In this document: one piece after another, positions 35,739-39,702 of the stretch
Position numbering within the stretch: the first letter of the stretch is position 1
How the letters are laid out: each line of letters begins with the position of its first letter
Notes under the pieces: model-generated
What the model was told of the DNA's origin: nothing
Seen by the model: only the letters and a program-made list of their open reading frames with translations
Database searches by the model: none
Made by a program: the position numbers and the translations under genes
Origin: Methylobacterium sp. Leaf123
GTDB lineage: Bacteria > Pseudomonadota > Alphaproteobacteria > Rhizobiales > Beijerinckiaceae
DNA: 39,702 nt
Assembly: GCF_001423405.1 (NCBI RefSeq)
Contig: NZ_LMNS01000010.1
Span: 14,038-53,739, forward strand
Direction: 5' to 3'

Positions 35739-36902
35739 ATGACCGCGATGCCCTCCGAAGCGTCCACCGCGGCCACCCGCCCCCTTCGCCCGCATCCCGA
35801 AGAGGCCGCCCGGCTCGCCTGGGTCGATGTCGCCAAGGGCCTGTGCATCATCCTCGTCGTGATGATGCACTCGACGCTCGGCACCGGCGAGGCCCTGGGC
35901 GGCGAGGGCTTCCTGCATACGGTCGTTGAATTCGCCAAGCCGTTCCGGATCCCCGACTTCTTCCTGCTCTCGGGGCTCTTCCTCGGCCGGGTGATCGACC
36001 GCGACTGGCGCCTGTTCGCGGACCGGCGGGTGGTTCACTTCGCCTATTTCTACGGGCTGTGGGTGGTGATCCAGTCGCTGTTCAAGGCCGGCTCCATCGT
36101 CGGCGGGGCGGACGGGATCACGGAGAAACTCGCCGCCTTCGGCCTGCATCTCGCCGAGGCGCTGGTCGTGCCCTACTCGACGTTGTGGTTCGTCTACCTG
36201 CTCGCGGTGTTTTCGGTGGTGACGAAGCTGCTCCACCGCCGGGTGCCGCCGGCCCTGCTGCTCGTCGCGGCGGCCCTGCTGCAGATCCTGCCGACGAGCG
36301 GCCTACCCGAACTCTTGGACGAGTTCTGCGAGCGCTACGTCTACTTCCTGGGCGGTTATGTGTTCGCCGAGTGGATCTTCCGCTTCGCCGACCGGGTGCG
36401 CGCGCGGGCGGGCCTGGCGCTCGCGGGCCTTGCCCTGTGGGCCGTGCTGGAGGCCGTGTTCGTGTTCACGCCGACGGGGATCGAGGCGATGCCGACGCTC
36501 GCGCGCCTGCCGGTGGTCAGCCTGGCGCTCGGCACGGTCGGCGCGCTCGCCATCGTCGCCTTTGCCGGGCTGATGACGCGAGCGGGCGGGCCGGTCACCG
36601 CGGCGCTGCGGGCCTGCGGCGAGCGCTCCATCGTGATCTATCTCGGCTTCTTCCTGCCGATGGCGCTCACCCGCACCCTGATCGCCCGGTTCAACGAGGC
36701 CCAGCCCGATCGCGCCCTCGATGTCGGGCTCGCGAGCCTCGTCGTTACCGTTGCGGCGGTGACGGTGCCGCTCGCCTTCGAGCGGCTGGTGCGCGGCACC
36801 CGTCTCGATTTCCTGTTCCGGCGCCCGGCCGCCTTCCACATCGCACCCGCACCGGCCGCTCCGGCACGTCTGCGGCCGGCGGCGGCCCCGCGCGAGGCGT
36901 GA
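35739..36902 (+). CDS. Acyltransferase family 3 membrane protein
   Basis: 387 aa from ATG at 35739. About ten TM helices. The N-terminal signature (RLAWVDVAKGLCIILVVMMH) and FRIPDFFLLSGLFLGRVIDR match acyltransferase family 3 (OafA/NodX/OpgC type), which O-acetylates surface polysaccharides or succinylates glucans. Acceptor unknown. It has a Pro/Ala-rich cytosolic tail. Divergent from the HD-GYP gene; the 300-bp gap between shows no clear regulatory site. Confidence 0.9.
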   Translation: MTAMPSEASTAATRPLRPHPEEAARLAWVDVAKGLCIILVVMMHSTLGTGEALGGEGFLHTVVEFAKPFRIPDFFLLSGLFLGRVIDRDWRLFADRRVVHFAYFYGLWVVIQSLFKAGSIVGGADGITEKLAAFGLHLAEALVVPYSTLWFVYLLAVFSVVTKLLHRRVPPALLLVAAALLQILPTSGLPELLDEFCERYVYFLGGYVFAEWIFRFADRVRARAGLALAGLALWAVLEAVFVFTPTGIEAMPTLARLPVVSLALGTVGALAIVAFAGLMTRAGGPVTAALRACGERSIVIYLGFFLPMALTRTLIARFNEAQPDRALDVGLASLVVTVAAVTVPLAFERLVRGTRLDFLFRRPAAFHIAPAPAAPARLRPAAAPREA

Positions 36903-36997
36903 GCGGACGACCATAGGCGGAACCATCCTGCCCCGCCCGCCGGTTTGCCCCCATTGGCCCGCGTCGTCACGCGGGTATGGATGGGGAGGACAGGGGC

Positions 36998-37213
36998 ATG
37001 GTGCAGGAAGCGTCCGACACGGGACAGGCGGTGAGCGGCGATCCCGCCCAGGTGGTGCTCGACGCGCCACGGGACCGTGCCTACTGGGCGCGCCGGTTCG
37101 AGGTGACGGCGGAGCAGGTGCAGGCCGCGGTCGAGGCAGTGGGTTCCGACGCCGCCCGAGTTGCTGCCCATCTCGGCAAGCCCTGGCCCTACGAGAAGAG
37201 CGGCATCGTGTGA
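36998..37213 (+). CDS. DUF3606 domain protein
   Basis: 71 aa. The ATG at 36998 follows GGGGAGGACAGGGG, which is a strong binding site; the in-frame ATG at 36977 would include that site as coding sequence. The core (YWARRFEVTAEQVQAAVEAV and AAHLGKPW) is DUF3606, a small helical domain of unknown function common in alphaproteobacteria. Confidence 0.82.
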   Translation: MVQEASDTGQAVSGDPAQVVLDAPRDRAYWARRFEVTAEQVQAAVEAVGSDAARVAAHLGKPWPYEKSGIV

Positions 37214-37304
37214 GGCGGAAGGGGCGGGGCGATCCCCGTTCCAGCAAGAGCCTCGTCCCGGATCCGCGCTTCAGGACGAGGCTCCAGGCTCCTGCCTCGG
37301 CCGC

Positions 37305-37721
37305 TCAGCCCTGATGCGCATCCGCATCGCGGCTCGCTTCGAGATGGCCGAGGAGTTGGCGCTCGTAGGCGATCAGCTCGCGCCCGTGCTTGATCGCGCG
37401 GTGATATTGGCTCGCCGAGAGTTCGTCCTGAATCGCGAGGATGTAGGGCGCCATGCTCGGCGACGCCTTCATGATCTCCGTGGCTTGGCGCACGAACAGA
37501 TCCTCGGCCTCCGGCGGGTTGTCGGCGAGATAGATGAACTGGAGCGTGACGCAGAGCCGCTTGGCGGCGGTGTCGGCCTCGGTCTCGGTGATGATCTCGC
37601 TCTCGCGCAGGAACTTGCACTGGTTCTCGATCACGAAGGTCGAGCGGCGGTCGCCGTTGCGGATCAGCGCGCCGTTGATGATCAGCCGCTCCTGGGGCTT
37701 GAGCTCGATGCGCAGGGCCAT
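37305..37721 (-). CDS. flbT: Flagellin synthesis post-transcriptional regulator FlbT
   Basis: 138 aa, usual length. FlbT binds flagellin mRNA leaders and blocks translation until the hook is finished (known in Caulobacter). Recognisable segments are LRIELKPQERLIINGALIRN and TLQFIYLADNPPEAEDLFVR. It is divergent from the flagellin genes, which start 203 bp away. Its partner FlaF is not adjacent on either side in this window, which is unlike the common flaF-flbT pair. Confidence 0.95.
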   Translation of the reverse strand: MALRIELKPQERLIINGALIRNGDRRSTFVIENQCKFLRESEIITETEADTAAKRLCVTLQFIYLADNPPEAEDLFVRQATEIMKASPSMAPYILAIQDELSASQYHRAIKHGRELIAYERQLLGHLEASRDADAHQG

Positions 37722-37924
37722 GATGAAGAGTTCCTCGGTGGGACGAAACGAAGCAAAGATCGTGATGTTCTCTTAACCACGATGGCAAGGCTTTGCGCGA
37801 TGCTTGCGTTTGACAGGCGAAAGCGGCGGAATCGGGCGGTTGGATTAAGGTCTCGGCAAGGCGCGGGGTGGAGGGTCAGGGTGTCGCCAAAAAGGCGGTA
37901 TCAAGACCCACAAGGATCGCCCCC

Positions 37925-39082
37925 ATGTCTTCCGGCATCACGCTTTCGTCTGCCACCCGTCAGAACCTGCTCTCGCTGCAGGACACCTCATCGCTGACGG
38001 CCACCACCCAGAACCGCCTTGCTACCGGCCTCAAGGTTTCCTCCGCCCTCGATAGCCCCGTCAACTTCTTCACCGCTCAGAACCTGTCGAACCGCTCGAC
38101 CGATCTCAGCGGCCTGCTCGACGGCATCTCGAACGGCGTCCAGGCGATCCAAGCAGCCAACCAGGGTATCACCTCGATCCAGAAGCTGATCGACTCGGCC
38201 AAGTCCACCGCCAACCAAGCGCTGTCGACCCAGATCACCACGACCGGCACCGCAGCCAACGACTACGCCGCTCCTGGCTCCGGTGGTGCCAGCGTCAAGC
38301 TCTATGTCAACGGCACGGCGACGACGGCGACCATCGCCAGCGGCGATTCGATCGACACGGCCAAGGACACGACCGGCAAGAAGATCGTGCTGAACGCCAG
38401 CTCGGCGGTCGAGTTCGCAACGACGACCGGCCAGACCGCACTGGGCTTTGCCGCCGGCACGGGTACGGCTACGGCCGACAAGTACGGCACCGGCAACACG
38501 GCCGCGAGCAACAGCGCCAACCTGACGGTGTCAGGCGTCGACACGCGCGCCAAGCTTGCTGATCAGTACAACAGCTTGCTGACGCAGATCACGCAGCTGG
38601 CCAAGGATTCGAGCTTCAACGGCACGAACCTGATCAGCAACGGCGCCGCTTCGAACAAGCTGCACATCGCCTTCAATGAAAAAGACACCTCGAACCTCGA
38701 CGTTCAGGGTCAGGATCTGACGGCCGATGGCCTCAGCCTGACCTCGATCACCGGCAACTCGGGTGCGTCGGTGAACGGGCAGGGCAAATTCCTGCTCGAC
38801 ACCGACATCAAGAGCACGCTGACCAAGCTGACCTCAGGTTCCGATACCCTGCGTACGGCGAGCTCGACCTTCGGCTCGAACCTCTCCGTGGTGCAGAACC
38901 GTCAGAGCTTCTCGAAGAACCTGATCAACGTTCTCGATACCGGCGCGTCGAACCTGACCAATGCCGACCTCAACCTGGAAGCCGCGAACTCCCAGGCGCT
39001 GTCGACCCGTCAGTCGCTGGGCATCTCGGCGCTCTCGCTTGCCAACCAGGCACAGCAGAGCATCCTCCAGCTTCTGCGCTGA
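37925..39082 (+). CDS. Flagellin
   Basis: 385 aa flagellar filament protein. The N-terminal D0/D1 helices (RQNLLSLQDTSSLTATTQNR and LATGLKVSSALDSPVNFFTA) and C-terminal helix (QALSTRQSLGISALSLANQA, then QQSILQLLR) are intact; the variable domain is Thr/Gly/Ser-rich. The ATG at 37925 gives the conserved MSSGITLS start. It is the first of two tandem flagellin genes. Bases 38204-38362 are nearly identical to the second copy while the preceding part is about 18% different, a sign of gene conversion. A hairpin follows the gene. Confidence 0.97.
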   Translation: MSSGITLSSATRQNLLSLQDTSSLTATTQNRLATGLKVSSALDSPVNFFTAQNLSNRSTDLSGLLDGISNGVQAIQAANQGITSIQKLIDSAKSTANQALSTQITTTGTAANDYAAPGSGGASVKLYVNGTATTATIASGDSIDTAKDTTGKKIVLNASSAVEFATTTGQTALGFAAGTGTATADKYGTGNTAASNSANLTVSGVDTRAKLADQYNSLLTQITQLAKDSSFNGTNLISNGAASNKLHIAFNEKDTSNLDVQGQDLTADGLSLTSITGNSGASVNGQGKFLLDTDIKSTLTKLTSGSDTLRTASSTFGSNLSVVQNRQSFSKNLINVLDTGASNLTNADLNLEAANSQALSTRQSLGISALSLANQAQQSILQLLR

Positions 39083-39116
39083 TCGCCTTCCCTGAGACGC
39101 ATCGTGCCAGAAAAGA

Positions 39117-39143
39117 GACGGCCGGGACCTTGTTCCGGCCGTC
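39117..39143 (+). terminator. Hairpin between the flagellin genes
   Basis: GACGGCCGG (39117-39125) pairs with CCGGCCGTC (39135-39143) across a 9-nt loop, 35 bp after the first flagellin stop. There is no T tract. It may end or stabilise the first flagellin mRNA. The 120 bp after it must hold the leader of the second gene. Confidence 0.55.
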
Positions 39144-39264
39144 GACCCATTCCAAAATCGAAAATTATCCTGCCGAGCGACGGCCGTTAACGCATAAGAA
39201 ACCCGATACATGGTGAATTAACCCTAATGACGGATCGGTACCGATCTGAACGGGGTTGTTACCC

Positions 39265-39702
39265 ATGTCTTCCAGCGTCACGCTTTCCGCCGCCACCCGC
39301 CAGAACCTGCTCTCGCTGCAGGATACCTCGGCGCTGACGGCCACCACCCAAAATCGGCTGGCGACGGGCCTGAAGGTCTCGTCGGCCCTCGACAACCCGG
39401 TCAACTTCTTCACCGCGCAGTCCTTCAACAGTCGCTCTGGCGATCTCAATGCGCTGCTCGACTCGATCTCGAACGGCATTCAGACGATCCAGGCGGCCAA
39501 CCAGGGCATCACCTCGATCCAGAAGCTGATCGACTCGGCGAAATCCACCGCCAACCAAGCGCTGTCGACCCAGATCACCACGACCGGCACCGCAGCCAAC
39601 GATTACGCCGCTCCTGGCTCCGGTGGTGCCAGCGTCAAGCTCTATGTCAACGGCACGGCGACGACGGCGACCATCGCCAGCGGCGATTCGATCGACACGG
39701 CC
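39265..39702 (+). CDS. Second flagellin, 3' end beyond window
   Basis: 146 codons from ATG at 39265 are visible. The N-terminus (MSSSVTLSAATRQNLLSLQD) is a paralogue of the upstream flagellin. From 39544 to the window edge the DNA differs from 38204-38362 by one base only (C38263 versus T39603). The variable region is therefore shared as far as can be seen. Confidence 0.96.
   Translation, partial: MSSSVTLSAATRQNLLSLQDTSALTATTQNRLATGLKVSSALDNPVNFFTAQSFNSRSGDLNALLDSISNGIQTIQAANQGITSIQKLIDSAKSTANQALSTQITTTGTAANDYAAPGSGGASVKLYVNGTATTATIASGDSIDTA

Noticed and set aside
36919..36942. EcfG promoter for the DUF3606 gene
   Set aside because: GGAAC is present but the -10-like GGTT is 18 nt away and lacks the C; spacing and sequence do not fit.
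37780..37800. Sigma-54 promoter before the first flagellin
   Set aside because: TGGCAAG is followed by TTGC after 3 instead of 4 nt; the fixed spacing of sigma-54 sites is not met.

Overview
The window is high-GC alphaproteobacterial chromosome, most like a Methylobacterium/Methylorubrum relative. This is inferred from codon use, frequent GTG and TTG starts, the FlbT-flagellin locus, a PhyR/EcfG-type promoter (GGAAC-N16-CGTT) and hairpin-rich intergenic repeats. I see no tRNA, rRNA, CRISPR array, insertion sequence or prophage.

Bases 1-7 kb hold carbohydrate-related genes and decay. There is an OprB-type porin, cut by the window edge, with a perfect in-frame 78-bp tandem duplication. Next come a relic of an amide/urea-type ABC binding protein and a small exported protein. 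A minus-strand operon follows: SMP-30 lactonase, GH15 glucan/trehalose hydrolase and a luciferase-like flavin oxidoreductase, the last frameshifted in a run of four A. A 34-codon membrane microprotein is coupled to an STM3941-like membrane protein.

Bases 7-14 kb hold an unknown 213-aa protein, a cytochrome P450, and a complete cell-surface signalling set for ferric-siderophore uptake (FecI-type sigma factor, FecR-type anti-sigma factor, STN-containing TonB receptor).

Bases 14-22 kb hold minCDE, a CHASE3 chemoreceptor, typA, a DUF2254 membrane protein and a second, orphan minC.

Bases 22-30 kb hold the most interesting unit: a NitT/TauT-type ABC operon behind a good sigma-54 promoter, with three 31-bp tandem palindromes about 80-170 bp upstream of it. 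Downstream are a DctB/DctD-type sensor kinase and sigma-54 activator and a beta-keto acid cleavage enzyme. There is no dctA in the window. I infer a self-contained, substrate-responsive uptake and catabolism locus.

Bases 30-37 kb hold accessory genes: an outer-membrane channel, HdeD behind an EcfG-type promoter, a second methionine aminopeptidase, a DUF442 phosphatase-like protein, an HNH nuclease, an HD-GYP protein, an acyltransferase and DUF3606. The right end has flbT and two tandem flagellin genes, the second cut by the edge, with a clear gene-conversion signature between them.
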